Below, one piece after another: positions 26,047 to 38,413 of a DNA stretch of 64,000 bases. The number at the start of each line of letters is the position of its first letter. The stretch's first letter is position 1. This DNA comes from Atrichornis clamosus (taxonomy: Eukaryota > Chordata > Aves > Passeriformes > Menuridae). Under the pieces are notes generated by a model, which saw nothing but the letters and a program-made list of their open reading frames with translations, had not been told where the DNA came from and did no database searches. Where the stretch lies: the NCBI GenBank assembly GCA_013400975.1, contig WBMZ01010823.1, positions 1 through 64,000 on the forward strand, written 5' to 3'. Both the position numbers and the translations under genes were made by a program.

Positions 26047-29000
26047 GTGAGGAGTCTCCTGCTGCCAGGGTGTAGCTTTAGCATCCGTGGGTGACCAAGG
26101 CCCCTCCACGTGTTGGTCTCTGTTCTACACGTGGATAAAACAGCCCCTGGCATGCCATGAGTCCAGGGCCAGGGATGACCATGCTTCCTGGGAGAGTTTT
26201 ACCCTGTCCTGGGCAGATTGTTCCCAGCTGTGCCTCAGGACTGGTTTGCTTTGAGAGGGAAGAATCACAAGTCAAGGAGACACAATCTTGCCAAGTGCTC
26301 TGGGCTGGGCATTCAGGGTGCTTTGTTGTTTTCTGAGCCTTCATGGGGCAGTTTTCCTACTGCAACTCGTACTTGAGAACTGAATTCCTGGGTATCAAAG
26401 ATTGAAATTGTGGGAGAAGAGAAGTAGGGGCTGATCATGGAATCCCGGGATGGTTTGGATTGGAAGGGAACTTAAAGCCCATCCCGTTCCACTCCCTGCC
26501 ACGGGTAAGGACACCTCCCACCAGACCAGAGTGCTCAGTGCCACATCCAACCTGGCCTTAAACACTCCCAGGGGTGCTGATGTCCCTCAGCTTCCTTGGA
26601 TTTGGCAAATTAGGGAGGACAGGCTCTGAAGACCTGGAGGGGAGCAGATTGATTATTTCACTGCCTTGCTATTTATATGCTAACATTCCCCCAGCATGAG
26701 ATCCTCCTCATTTCCATGTGAGCTCCAGGAATCCTTCTTGCCCTGTCGTTAAAAATTATCATTTCCATCCTTCTGTGTTTTCTTCCATTTGTGCTTAATT
26801 CCTCTGTTCATCATTTTGGTTGTACTCTCACATGTAACTTCTCCTGGCTGTCAAGCTGCTCTTAGAAAGCCCTCCCATGTTACACCCTTCTGCAAGCTTA
26901 TGTGGGTGAGAATTGTTCATGACCTTGATCACTCCATCAGCCCCATTTCTTATGTGTCTGTGTGACAGTGAGGACCAAAATGAAAAACCTGAACCTAATT
27001 AACAAGCCAAATGTAATATATCATAGCAATTTTCAAGTTGAAACTGTTGTAAAAATTCATTGTTTAGGCTAAGTTTTAATAAACTCTAATTTGATGAGGT
27101 TTTGGTTATTTAAAGATATTTTTTCAAATATTATAAATGTTTTACGAAGAGCTGTTGAGAGAATATAACACTGAAATGAAATTATTTGCTTGTATCGCTC
27201 ACTGCTTGCAAACAGCTATCGCTCCGAATTCACTGATGACTCTAAACAATTCACTGATTACTATGTCATGAATACTTCTGTTTTCTCCCTTCCAGTTCAG
27301 GTTTTCCCACCTGTAAACTTCACCCTCACAGTCTCTGCATTAGCACAAGTACTGCTACACTGGAAACCAAACCCTGCCCAAGAACACAAAAACTACACCA
27401 TCAGATATGATGTGAAAATCCTAAGCCCTGAGCCTGAAGAGGTAAGATAAAAAATAAATCAAGGATCCTAAGAAGGCTAAATCCCTGTTATTGTCTTTTA
27501 TCTAAACATGTGAGCACTGGAGAGATTCCCCTTCAGCCATCCTTATGGACACAGCTCTGCTGGGACAAGCCTTGGGAATTGGCCGTCCCTGCAGTGTTCA
27601 TCTTGAGGGGAGGATGGATTTGGGTTTTAATGGTTCCCCATTCACCTCAACTAACAACTCACGCCAAAGTCTGGCTCAGTCTTTGCAGGTCCCTTACTTT
27701 GGCTCCCATCCCATGTGATGCTTATTTGATATTGTTTGGTTTCAAGTATGACACCAAGAAGACTCACAGCGTGCGAACAGCTCCGCTTCACGACGGCTTC
27801 TCCGCACGCGTCCGGACGTTGCTTCTCCACAGAGACCTTCAGATCACCAGTGACTGGGTGAAGGCAAAGCTCCCACCTCTGCCGGGTAAGAAGAAACACA
27901 GGGAAAGTCTGGATTTTGTATTCCACCCCAGTCTGTGGACTGGACATCCAAAGGTGACAGGTTTAGTACTTTAAAATAAAAGTACGGCATTTTCCGCTCT
28001 ACCCACTAAGCTGATCTTACAAAAGGATTTCGTCCAGGCCTTTTCTACTGCAGTGGAGCCTGGAGTACAATCTGGAGGTGCAAAATGTCAATAACACATA
28101 TAAAATTTTCTAAAAGTGCCTTGCTAAGGCAGAGTTAACCTCCTGTGGTGCACCTGAGGATATTGTTTCCCTATTACACATGAAATACGTGGTGCTGTTG
28201 TGTGGCACAGCTTTACTGACACTGTTTGGGAATCTCCATCCATCCCTAACCCACAGAGCTGTGGGATAAGGAAGAGAATTGGCTGCAATAGACAAAGTGC
28301 ACCAAACTGGAATCAAAGTGTTTTAGCAACGTGAATTTATGATGATTTTTGCAGTGAGGTTTTCTTTCTGCTCTGTAATTCCCTGACTCTCCAGGTGCTC
28401 CAGAGACATCGGCCACCAATTTGTCCTGCGTCACTCACATCACCAGTTCTGGTACTGTCTCTCTCCATTGCACTTGGCTTCCTGGCCAAGGGGCACCAGA
28501 GGATACCGAGTACTTTCTGTTTTACAGGTTGGTGCTTGCTCCCTTTTGAGTCAGCAGGGAATTTCTTTAGGAGCATCCTGTCTCACCAGCGCTTCCATTT
28601 AGGTACGAGACGTACACTGGGGAGTGTCCCAGTTACTGCAAAGACAAGTGGAACAGGAATACTGAGTGCAGATTTCCAAGGACTCATATTGATCCTGAGG
28701 AGATTGACAACCTCATTGTAATACACATCAATGGCTCCAGCAAACATGCTGCAATCAAACCTTTTCAGCAGTTATTTAACCAAAATGCCATTGGTGAGTA
28801 GGAATTCATGAAAAAAAAAAATTAAAAATGTCTAGCAGGACAAAATATTTGTGAGAAAATTCTACTGGATGGAATGGTTCTTGATGCAGGTGAAAGCATG
28901 TGTTGGTTTTGCATAGTGATCTTAAGGAAATTGGAAGAGATAACTGCATTCTTTTAACTAAATTTGATTTTAAGAATTTATTTTAAATTACAGAATGACA

Positions 29001-32000
29001 AAAATAAAAGCTAGAAAAGGCAATTAGTTATTCTGTTTGTTAATATTCATTTTCAGTTGATTTAGTCAATATGGCTTAAAATACAGCTTTTACTGCCCTT
29101 TATTTTGCAGCCTTTCTTTCAAAGGAATAAGACACGTGGTGTTCAAGCTCACCATGTCCTTTCAAGGAAGGCATTAATAATGTGGAATACAAGGGAGTAT
29201 CAGCTATGGCTGTCTATTATCTCTCATCTACACAAATAATTTGTTTTCCTTCATTAGTTCCGTGCCTTTTTCTTTTTTCTCTAAAGAGATAATAATTCTC
29301 TTTTTCATGACTTCACTAAGAGAAAATTCACATATTTTCTTCTTAGAAATCATCCCCATAATAGCAGCTGATCAACTCCTTTGAATTTGTTCCACTTTTC
29401 CGTACCTTTCCTGGCTACATCTGCTTTTTTTTTGTCCTGAAAAGAACTTTTACTGATTGTTCTATCATTAATCCAATACTTTTGTGAAGATTAATTTAAT
29501 AAATTCCTCTTCCCCCCCATAATCTAGTTTTCCAAAAATGAAAGTGGATTTTCCAAACTATTTTCCCATAACTATTTTCTGCAATGTAGTTATTCCATCT
29601 AAATCCTTATCTTTTTTGTCCAAAATGTGAAAGAAATTCATGAATTATCAGTCCTGCTTGGAAACACCATCAGGCTATAAAATGCTGCCACTGTTAGTAT
29701 TTAAACTTGGCTCTATAAATAACTAACCAGGACAGTTCTCTTTTTGTAGAGAAAGTGAATGTTCCCAGGAATATCACTGTATCCCTGGAGCAAAATGACC
29801 TCCTGGCCACATGGGAGAAGCCAATTTCTCCTTTCCAGAAGGAATGTTTTGAATATGAATTTTACCTCGTCAACTTGAAGTCAGGTAACAAGCAGGTAAT
29901 TGCTCCTCCAGCATCCAAGAATTATCCAGCATCCCTGTCCCTGAGCTGCCTGTCCTCTCCAGCTGGAATTTGCCTTCCTCTTTTTTCTGAATGTTTTTTA
30001 TGTCTACCACAAACTGTCCCCCTAAGAGACTCAGGAAAGCAGGACAAAATTGGATGTATCCAGTTTTATGCATCTGGGTTCAGAACAGCTTTTACCATCT
30101 TAAAAATCCTGCATGAAGATCCTTAAGGAAGAATGTAGAAATGAGGCATTTTCCAAGAACTTGCCTTGAAATATTGGTGTGTTATGAGAACTTCCACCTA
30201 CAAAAATAGAGCTCTTGCCTCCAAAGCCAGGCCAGCTGCTCGCAGTTAACCTGGTAAAGCAGATTTAAAACAATACAAAGATAAACATGGTTAAAGTTTG
30301 GGCTTTTTTTTCTGTTTAGTCTTCAGTAATCTAAAGCCGCCCGATGTTGTTTTCCTAACAGATACTGAAAATCTCCTCAAACAGCTTCCGACTGCGGGTT
30401 GACGTCACCAGCAGGTATTCCATAAGGATAAGAGCCAACCACCACATGTGTCGTGCCAGAGGGTTTTGGAGTGACTGGAGTGGAATTACTTATGTTGGTA
30501 AGAATGACACCCTTCTGTCTTGTAATGCCCATCATTACATGGCCGGGAAGCAAATGCTGCCTAATGGTGGAATTCTAATAGGAAACGGGAAAATAGGTAT
30601 TGGAAGGGAAAAACTGACTTGTTAATGCCAAGGGGATTTAAAGCTGTTCCATTAAAAATAAAAAAGCTGCTTTCAAAGAGGATTGTTTTTAGACAGTGCT
30701 TTGGTTTTACCTGTGTATCGTTTCAGGGTGCTTTAAACTCGAGGCCTTTGTCTTGCATTACTTCCGTTTTTACAGGTGTTTCCCTGCCGTGAATTGTGAT
30801 GTTCATGCTGGAAGTTAATAAGAGAGATCATGTCACCCATTCCTTTCCTGGAGCCAAAAAAAGAGCCTGATTTTAGCATCTCTGGAGCATGATCATTTGC
30901 CCCACTTTGTTCTGTTTGCTGAACAAGTTGTTCTGGAAATAACAGTTTCTTTATCACAGCACGTTATCAACTGTTTGTTCTTAGACATCCTCCTTTGCTC
31001 TTATCTGTGGAGTTTCTTAACTTCCTTGTTTTTACTTAAAAAATTAGTCTCTTACTCTCCTGTTTACTACATTTCCCCTCTTGTAAGTGTTTTCTAGTAA
31101 ATGCAAATCTTCAGTGTTTTGCCTCCTTTCCCCAAAACATCCCCGTGACCTTCCCAGCTGTCTGACATAGCAAATATGGAAAATTCATTCTGATGGCACA
31201 AAAAAAATGAGTCTTCCATAAAAATTTACTTCAATCTTAACAATATCCAAGGACAGGACCACATAATTCAGTTTTTCTTATGGAAAAGAGTTTTTAGGGA
31301 CTTGCTGCAGTGCATTGACACCAGGCAGGTTCCTGCCTGAGCCACTTTCTCAGCTGCTTGTTCCCTCCTTCACATCAAAATAAAGGAAATTTCATGTGGA
31401 AATTAGAAAGTCAGTGCCATGGAAACTCTTCTTGGAGCTCTGCATTTCATTTCTTATTTTAGGGATGAAATCTTCATCCTTTGCATGTTAATTTGTGATC
31501 TGAATACAACCACCTAAAACAGCTGATGAAATATTTACAAAGAGTGTGTTACAATTAATTAATCTGTACTAAAATAATATATTTAATTTCTTTTTTTTCC
31601 CTCGAAATTCAGGGCAAAATAAACTGGAGAATTCTGTAGCCTGGATTCTCACTGTGCTTTGTGTGTCCACATCCTGCACATTCCTGCTTCTTGCTATAAT
31701 ATGCAAAATGTGAGTATTATCATATTCTTTTTTTTTTTACAGTATAACTAAGGACCGGGTATCCAACAAGTGTGGGGGGATGTTACAAGCTTTGCTTAAT
31801 TCTAAGAAAAACACTGAGTTTGGTATTCAAGCATAAACATACAAAGCAAAACCAATCAGCCTCATTAATTATCAATAATGACACAAGGCAAAATTGGTGG
31901 GGTAAGAGGCTTATTCAATTTGATCTTAAACAACAAACCCATATACTGAGTGAAGGGAATTTGTTAAAAATCTATTTGTCCCTGTCTCATTTCTTCATTT

Positions 32001-35000
32001 GAGTGCACCTGATTGAGTCAGTGATTTCCCCAGGAATCTGCATTTATCCCTGGTGAAAGCTGCTGAGACCATCTTTCATGGCCCAAATGTACAGACCTGT
32101 GTTATTTGCTTTGAGTCCTTAAGCAATTTATTCAGTTTATTTTGAATTATACAGAGGCTCTGGATGCCATACAGTAAAGTTAGGTGCCATTATAGCCAAA
32201 CTCTCCAAAATGTGCTGGGAGGAAGCCCAGATACACTTTGGATTTCTGTCACTGTGACAGTCAAGTGATGAATTAAGGAATCAATGTAATTACATGCTTC
32301 TCCCCTGAAACATGCAGCAAGCAGCAATTATCACTCCACAATAAACACAGCTCCCAGTAATGGAAGTGCTGTCCTCAACTCTGCTAATTCCTTATTAATT
32401 TCTTTAGTGCCTTTTAATTTATTGGTCATCCTGACACGTCCTTGGCTGTGTTCATTTCCATACTGTGTGTCCTCTATCCAATAAAGGCCTTGTCTACAGG
32501 AATGTTACAAGGGAATAACTGGAATTAACACTCCCTAAAGTGTCTGGTGGCTGCATAACCTGTTCTTCAGGCAGTTTAAGTAGCACAGCTCTGCTCAGGA
32601 AGCAATCCTGGTAGGAACAGGATACATAAAGCCCCCGGTTTATTCATGCCATGTGTCACACACGCTTGTCCCCAGCTATGCAGCCTTGGTGTATTGGTGA
32701 AAATCCCCAAACTGCTCTTATTTACATCACTGATTCTTTTATGGATTGACCTGGAGCTGGAGGCCCTCCTCTGCTCCAGCATCATCTTCTCCAGCTGTCT
32801 CCTCTGTCTTTGGGACAGCAAAACCAACAGCAGTTAGGAGCAGTCATCCTGCTCCATGTTTTCCTGTGGAGTTCTGCAAGTGTTTGGATATTACAGGTAC
32901 CCCCTTTGGAGATCCTGGAACAGATACAGGGGGAGAAACAAATACAGGGAAAGACTTCTACTCAAGGACCACCTTGGAGATTCTTCACTAATGCATTTTA
33001 TGATTTTAATCCATTAGGCAAATTTAAGGGAGCTTTTCCAGGTTCATCTGCTTGCTGCTCCCTTTGTTGATTCCAGGAGTTTCTCTCTAGTATAAAATTC
33101 CCTGACACCCAAAAGCTCATTGCTTTCTGTCTTTGCCAATGTGATTAAAATTTTACCTTCCTGCTGCACTGAATTTCCTGGAGCTTCTCACCTTATTCCA
33201 CCCTTCCCATGCTGCTCCTTGCTCCTTGCCACCTCTCCAATCCTCCAGCCTGCCCTCGGAGGAGGGGGAAGTGGAAGAAGATGAAACACAGTGTTGTACC
33301 TGCAGATATTAAAAAAAGAAAAATAGAGCAGGTTCCCTAGATCACAGTTTCATTAGTACTCTGTGTTTTTACTGCTCTTGAAAATTCATGAAGTGTGCTC
33401 TGCAATTCGAGCCACGGAATCATTTCAAATTTCATGCGATTTGAAGCCATTATAAGGAATTTCATTATAGCAAAGAGGTCTATAAATTTTTCTGTGTACT
33501 TCCAGGCATCAGGGATAAAGACCCCCATTTGGGAGGAGTGCTGCAGGGCAAAGGAGCCCTCTGGGACTCTTTGGGCAGGCTTTTCCCTTCACTTACTTGC
33601 AGAGGCTGATGGGGTTACAGTCGTGATGAAAACCACAATTGAATGTTTTCCTGGCTTGCCCTCTGTCTTTCTGAGTGAGCATCTTCTGCACTTCCCTAGG
33701 CTGTGCCTTGGAATAACATCTTCTCCTGGAGGTGAGCCCACAGGAGGATGGAGTCAGTAATTTGCTCCCAGCTGCTCTCACTTAGCTGCCATGAGGGCAC
33801 TCAGTACCCTCCACACCCCAAAATCAGTGTGGTCATCCCAGGTACCCCCCCTCTTCTGCACCCCTCACCAGTCCACAACCAGCAATAACCTTTGGAAAAA
33901 ACTCCACAGGGAATCTCAGGGGACACAAGACACCAGACCAGGCGCTCTGACGTGGTGTGACAACAAATACTTCCTCAGTCTCATCGTAGTGCTTAGAAGA
34001 GGGAAAAGAAGAACTTGTTCTCTTTGTTTATCTCAGGCCTTTTCATACCACAGCCTGTGGGAAAAGTGGCACATTTCAGAAAGTCAGACACAGCACAAAA
34101 ACTGGGGGCCCTGAAAGGCTGAGTTCAGTGGGGTGTGTCCAAGGGTGAAGGGCCAAGTAGGGATAATGGAAAGGGCTGTGCTTCAACCTGTGTAGAGACA
34201 GAGATACCGAGGATGCTTTTTGTGACAAGATCATTAATCACATAACTCCAACTTTTCAGTAATCTCCAAAAAAAGAACAGGACCATTCTGAGGGCACCAC
34301 CCCACCAACGCCTCCCTGCAAAGGACTGAGGGGCAGAGCAGCCCCCATGGACACAAGTGTGGCTTCTGCCTCCTTTCTCTTGGGCATTTGTGCACCCCTC
34401 CTTAAGTGTTTCCATTCCAGAAGCGACGTGTAACTTCTGCTCTTTGCTGACTCAATAAATAACTTTGATATGGCTCCATCAAAATCTTACATGGACAAAC
34501 AGCACAACGAGGAACAGCCGGTTCCCAACAGAACCAAATCTTGTTGGGTACTTTGAACAGCAGTGGCATAAATCAGGGTGAAATGAGAAGCAGGTGAAAT
34601 GGCTTCCAGGCTGGGCCTTCTGAAAAGTTTGGGAGACCTGGCGAAGTGCAGGAACTGTGAAGACAGCAGCTCTTGCAAAGCTGACCTGGACAAGGGCACA
34701 AGACCTAACCCTTAGGGGGAAAGCTGGGAGGAATGGACATGATGCCAGGTGCTGCAGTAATAATATTGGCACTCATCCTGCTCCCACTGCTGGGTTCCAG
34801 CAGCAGCCTCTCTGTTGTCCCACCCCAGTGGTGGGGAGCAAACAGCCTGGCTGGCCCTTTGCACCCAGCAGTGGCTCGACTGTGTCCAGCATTTCAACAA
34901 AAGAGATGCAAATGTTTCCCCACAGCCACCTCACAGCCTGCTTTCCCGCCCCATACCCCCATTTCTGGCTGCACAATTCCATCACGAGGCCTTGTCCACG

Positions 35001-38000
35001 TGCAGCAGTGGGGAGATATCCCACAGCTTGCTTGGTCATGTCTGTGCTGTGGGCAGTGGTGTGGCCCTTCCCTTCACCTCGTAATTAATGAAGCATCAAT
35101 GTCACCCTCAAAGCAGCAGCAGCTCAGCCAGGAAGGTTTAGCTCCAAGCTGATAGACAGAAAATATTATTCCTCCTCACCAGGAGAATAATAATAGGATA
35201 AAGGGAAGCTTGACAGAACTCAGAAAGCTTTTGGAAGAAGAATAGTCTTGAGAACATAAGCACTGAACTAACCAGACATCAGCCTGAAAGTTGCTTTTTT
35301 TTTTTTGGGGGATTGTCACAAAATAAATGGGGCAGGGGAGCAGCTCAGCCCTTGGTCCCAACAACCCCACACCTTGGCCACGTCTCTGCTTCATGGATAT
35401 CCAGAACAGACCCTGGATCCTAATTCTGGGCTAAACAGTCTTCACTCAGGCCTAGTTCTCATTAAAACCTGGCCCTTTTTGGACAGGGTGCTATCCAGGG
35501 GTGGAGACAGTGAAAGTGTTTGGGTGACTGGAGTGTGAGGTGTGGCGTGTATCACAGCCAAGGAAGAGTTCTGTTATCACAGAAATCCACGTGCCTGTGC
35601 GCCCAGCCAGGCTAGGGGATGCCAGGCAGGGAAGGAGGATCTCACAGGGTGTTTGCAGGGTGAGTTATTACAGCACTAAGCAGAACCATTTGCTGTCAGC
35701 CATCCCGGGTGCCTTTCCCCGCCTGCTCCCGCTTCCCTCGGCACACAATTATTTGTGGTTGCTCTCCTACCATGAGGCACCGGCAGTTTATGTCCAGAAA
35801 CCAAAGTCTGAGCAAGAGGCAGCTTGTCTTGACTGTCCAGAGAAGGTACATGACGACAGAGCCCTTGGGAGGAACATGAGCAGACAGATCAGAGCAATTA
35901 ATTTCCCTCCCAGCCAGGCCTGTTCCGCTGACAGCCCCGGCGCTGGATCGGCTGTGGAGGGAGAGGCTGGTGGGGAGAGCCCCAGCCCACCTCCTCCTTG
36001 TCACCCGTGTGTCCCCAGGGCCCAGAGGTGTCCTGTGAGGACTGGCACCAGCCCAGCCCCAGTGAGGACCCTTATCCATGAGGTGACCCCTTTAGAGCTG
36101 CTGCTGTCAGGTGCTGGAGCAGGAGGTGGTGCAGGCAGACACGACTTCTCGTGGGGCTGGGCACGTGCTGCTGGTTGGATCCATCATCCATCAGCAAAAG
36201 CAGTTCTCTCACATCCCTCCACTGCTGTTTTTTACAGGAACCACGTGTGGAGTAAACTGTTTCCACCAATTCCGACACCCAGCAACAAATTCCGAGATCC
36301 CTTCCCAGTTGACTACGAGGTAAAAAAAGACATTTTAGTTGCTTTTTTTTTTTTTTTTTTAAAGCTAGAAGGAATGCTTGTGTTTGGGTGCTGCTTTTTC
36401 CCTGTAAGGTAAATAGAATCATAGCATCATAAAGGCTGGAAACGACCTCCAATACCATCAAGTCCAACCTTTGACTGGATAACCCCAGGACTACTAAACC
36501 ATGCAGCTTCTTACTGCTCTCTTAAAGCCTTGTGACCTCTCAGACTTTCTAATGTCCATATTGATGTGGACTACGTGGTCAAATGTGTGCTGCAAAACAT
36601 GCCAAGTGGGAAATTCACGGGTGCAGTTCATGGAATGATGCTTGACTGTGGCTGTAACTGTTACCCGTGAAATTTAGCGGCTCCTGGATTTGCCATCCTC
36701 AGTGCTGTGGCAGGTTCTCACCTCCTCTGCAAAGGACAGGTCCCAGTCTGCTGCAGCTCTGGATCTGGCTTTGGCTGGCTAAAAGTGAGCAAAAGGATTA
36801 AGTGCTGTTGTCGGGTGCTTTGCTAACAAACAGCAAATTTCGGGCACACGGTGCCACACCTCTGGCCCTGCCTGTTGTAGGGAAATGCAGCTGCTCCACA
36901 GCCAGGCAGAGAGCTCTGCCTCGGCAGGAACTGGAGGGTGACTCCTGGAGAGCTGGTTTTGCTAAGCCTAACAATTCAAAATGTTTTGCTCCTACTGTTA
37001 AGCTGGACTTAAGCCTCTTTGCGTTTGCTGTTACTTGTGATAAATACATTTGCCTTACAGATAAGATAAACCCCCTCATTGTCTGCTCAAGGGAAGTGCT
37101 GCTCAGCCACTTGATTTTCATCAAACCCCTTGGAATAGGGTTTGATTTTTTGGCTATTGTTCTTACACCATGGTCTGGTCAAGGAAACAGGCTTAAAAGA
37201 TTATCACATAATATTTGTTTTTAATTAAAACCACAGGGGTAAAATAACATGACTTGGGGCATCATAAACAAGAATATGAGAAATAGCAATTATTAATGCT
37301 GCAGCTGGAAAATGTGAGCTTGCAAAGGCTGTTTCACATCACCAGAAGGAGCACTGCCTTGTATTTACCTGTCTCTTTACTCAGAGCTGTATGTGGTAGG
37401 TGACACCAGCCAGGGGCTTTCTGCTGGCACCACGGCCACAAGGTTGGTGGCCCTGGCAAGGAGAGGTGAGGCCATGCCCCTGCTCCCTGCTGAGATCACC
37501 AGGGACAGTGAAGCTGTTTGTTGTGGACAAGCAGTTCCTAAATTTGCAGTGTAAACAGCGGGTGAGGTGACGAAAGCCCTGCACGGTGGTGGCCCGTGGG
37601 AACCTGCTCGTCCCTGCTCTGTCACCTGCCACCCTGGAGAGCTTCCCAGCAGCTCAGCTACTGCTTTCTGCTTCCTTCTGCAGGCCACCAGCCCTGCACC
37701 CTTGTTTGTGCAACGCTGCTCAGTGCCCATGGGCCGGGATGTGGCCCCACAAGTGGGGTTTGCTGCCGTGTATTCGGAAAGATTCCCGTGCCCCACAGCG
37801 TGCTCCTTCCCTGAAAGAGTGGTCAGGCACTGGAAAATGCTCCCCAGGGAAATGGTGGAGCCACCATCCCTGGAAGTGTTCAAAAACCAAGTGGATGTGG
37901 CATTTTGTGCTAGGATTCAGTGGGTGTGGTGGAGTGGATTGAAGGTTGGACTTGATCTTGGAGCTCTTTTCCAGCCTTAATGATTCTGTGATTTCTGTGA

Positions 38001-38413
38001 TTCTGTGCCCTCCAGCTCCCCCTGGGACTCTTTGTCCTTGGCTACACAGGGGTGTCTGGTGGCCACTGTGGTAAAACCTGGCAGATGGGGAATTTGTGGG
38101 TGCAGGGCTTGAGGCACTGAGGGCTGAGCAGCTCTGAGAGCTTCAGCAGGAGGGTGAAAATCCCCCTGCTGAACCCAATGCTTCTTCTCAGCCAAATCGT
38201 GAACATTTTGGGATAATCCCTCTCTAAAAAATGCACCAACTTGAAATAGTTTTTCATGACATTGTGACCCCGACCCAAACCAGCCCAAGCTCCCAGCTCA
38301 GAGGGGTGTTTGCTTTCCAGAGAGCACGGACCTGCACCAGCTCCACGGAGACTGAGCTGGGCAGCTTGGCTGAAGGTCTGTCCTGCACTGCCCTCGATGA
38401 CTCCGTCTTCTGA
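25965..38413 (+). CDS. IL5RA: Interleukin-5 receptor subunit alpha (IL5RA), complete
   Basis: IL5RA is the ligand-specific type I cytokine receptor chain that pairs with the common beta chain to bind IL-5, chiefly on eosinophils and B cells in mammals. Ten coding exons join in phase: 25965-26046, 27296-27441, 27747-27885, 28395-28527, 28603-28793, 29750-29895, 30362-30497, 31613-31709, 36238-36319 and 38321-38413. They give 1245 nt, 414 aa (human 420). Order: signal peptide; three FNIII-type extracellular domains, starting at FPPVNFTLTV, with conserved Cys and several N-glycosylation sequons (NFT, NYT, NLS, NGS, NIT); a WSDWS box; one transmembrane helix; a box 1 motif KLFPPIPTP; and a short tail ending ALDDSVF (human ETLEDSVF). 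It is head to head with TRNT1 and tail to tail with CNTN4, as in human. The signal exon is assigned by hydrophobicity, a strong donor and matching phase; the rest is supported by direct similarity. Confidence 0.95.
26433..26606 (-). mobile_element. CR1 LINE 3' fragment in IL5RA intron 1
   Basis: TCATGGAATCCCGGGATGGT, then GGATTGGAAGGGAACTTAAA, GCCACGGGTAAGGACACCTC and CCAACCTGGCCTTAAACACT in antisense CR1 order. Confidence 0.87.
27296..27441 (+). CDS. IL5RA: IL5RA exon 2 (first FNIII domain)
   Basis: The acceptor is CCCTTCCAG and the donor GAAGAG|GTAAGA, phase 1 to phase 0. It encodes VQVFPPVNFTLTVSALAQVL followed by LHWKPNPAQEH, close to the human segment PPVNFTIKVTGLAQVLLQWK. A second AG at 27299-27300 would give a phase-0 entry and fit the signal exon less well. 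Confidence 0.93.
27747..27885 (+). CDS. IL5RA: IL5RA exon 3 (first FNIII domain)
   Basis: The acceptor is TTTCAAG and the donor CCGG|GTAAGA, phase 0 to phase 1. It encodes YDTKKTHSVRTAPLHDGFSA and RVRTLLLH, aligned with human HKGFSASVRTIL. The Cys before ILHKGF in human is not present at that position. Confidence 0.92.
28395..28527 (+). CDS. IL5RA: IL5RA exon 4 (second domain, first half)
   Basis: The acceptor is CTCTCCAG. The donor ACAG|GTTGGT is GT but weak. Phase 1 to phase 2. It encodes APETSATNLSCVTHITSSGT and VSLHCTWLPGQGAPEDTEYF, including the paired cysteines typical of cytokine receptor domains and CTW. Confidence 0.94.
28603..28793 (+). CDS. IL5RA: IL5RA exon 5 (second domain, second half)
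   Basis: The acceptor is CCATTTAG and the donor ATTG|GTGAGT. It encodes RYETYTGECPSYCKDKWNRN, CRFPRTHI and VIHINGSSKHAAIKPFQQLF, aligned with human VLVNGSSKHSAIRPFDQLF. The intron before it is only 75 nt. Confidence 0.95.
29750..29895 (+). CDS. IL5RA: IL5RA exon 6 (third domain, first half)
   Basis: The acceptor is TTTTTGTAG and the donor AAGCAG|GTAATT. It encodes EKVNVPRNITVSLEQNDLLA and TWEKPISPFQKECFEYEFYL, matching human QWEKPVSAFPIHCFDYEV. Confidence 0.95.
30362..30497 (+). CDS. IL5RA: IL5RA exon 7 (WSxWS box)
   Basis: The acceptor is CCTAACAG and the donor GTTG|GTAAGA. It encodes ILKISSNSFRLRVDVTSRYS and RARGFWSDWSGITYV. WSDWS is the defining box of type I cytokine receptors. It has no long ORF and was recovered by phase. 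Confidence 0.95.
31613..31709 (+). CDS. IL5RA: IL5RA exon 8 (transmembrane segment)
   Basis: The acceptor is AATTCAG and the donor AAAAT|GTGAGT. It encodes NSVAWILTVLCVSTSCTFLL followed by LAIICK, one membrane helix with a basic stop-transfer residue, as in human (FVIVIMATICFILLILSLIC). Confidence 0.93.
31710..36237. other. IL5RA intron 8
   Basis: A 4.5-kb intron between the transmembrane and box 1 exons. It is mostly unique sequence, AT-rich on the left and GC-richer from about 34700 onward. No CR1 copy or conserved exon was recognised. The long frame 35540-36412 is open by chance in GC-rich sequence and only overlaps exon 9. Confidence 0.8.
36238..36319 (+). CDS. IL5RA: IL5RA exon 9 (box 1)
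   Basis: The acceptor is TTTTTACAG and the donor TACGAG|GTAAAA. It encodes NHVWSKLFPPIPTPSNKFRD and PFPVDYE. LFPPIPTP is the proline-rich box 1 that binds JAK kinase in this receptor family (human LFPPIPAP). Confidence 0.96.
36414..36505 (-). mobile_element. CR1 LINE 3' fragment in IL5RA intron 9
   Basis: TAGAATCATAGCATCATAAA, then GGCTGGAAACGACCTCCAAT and CATCAAGTCCAACCTTTGAC. This is the antisense 3' end of a CR1 subgroup. The right end is diffuse and similarity may continue to about 36580. Confidence 0.8.
37798..38010 (+). mobile_element. CR1 LINE 3' end, sense
   Basis: GGGAAATGGTGGAGCCACCA, CCCTGGAAGTGTTCAAAAAC, GGTTGGACTTGATCTTGGAG and CTCTTTTCCAGCCTTAATGA end in the CR1 terminal direct repeats GATTCTGTGATTTCTGTGAT and TCTGTG. 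The intact 3' terminus makes the orientation clear. Confidence 0.92.
38321..38413 (+). CDS. IL5RA: IL5RA exon 10 (cytoplasmic C-terminus)
   Basis: The acceptor is TGCTTTCCAG, entered in phase 0 as exon 9 requires, with stop TGA at 38411-38413. It encodes RARTCTSSTETELGSLAEGL and SCTALDDSVF. The final seven residues closely match human TLEDSVF, which identifies this exon despite divergence upstream. Confidence 0.92.
   Translation, partial: RARTCTSSTETELGSLAEGLSCTALDDSVF

Noticed and set aside
35540..36412. 290-codon frame on +
   Set aside because: It is IL5RA intron 8, exon 9 and intron 9 read through. Only 36238-36319 is conserved.
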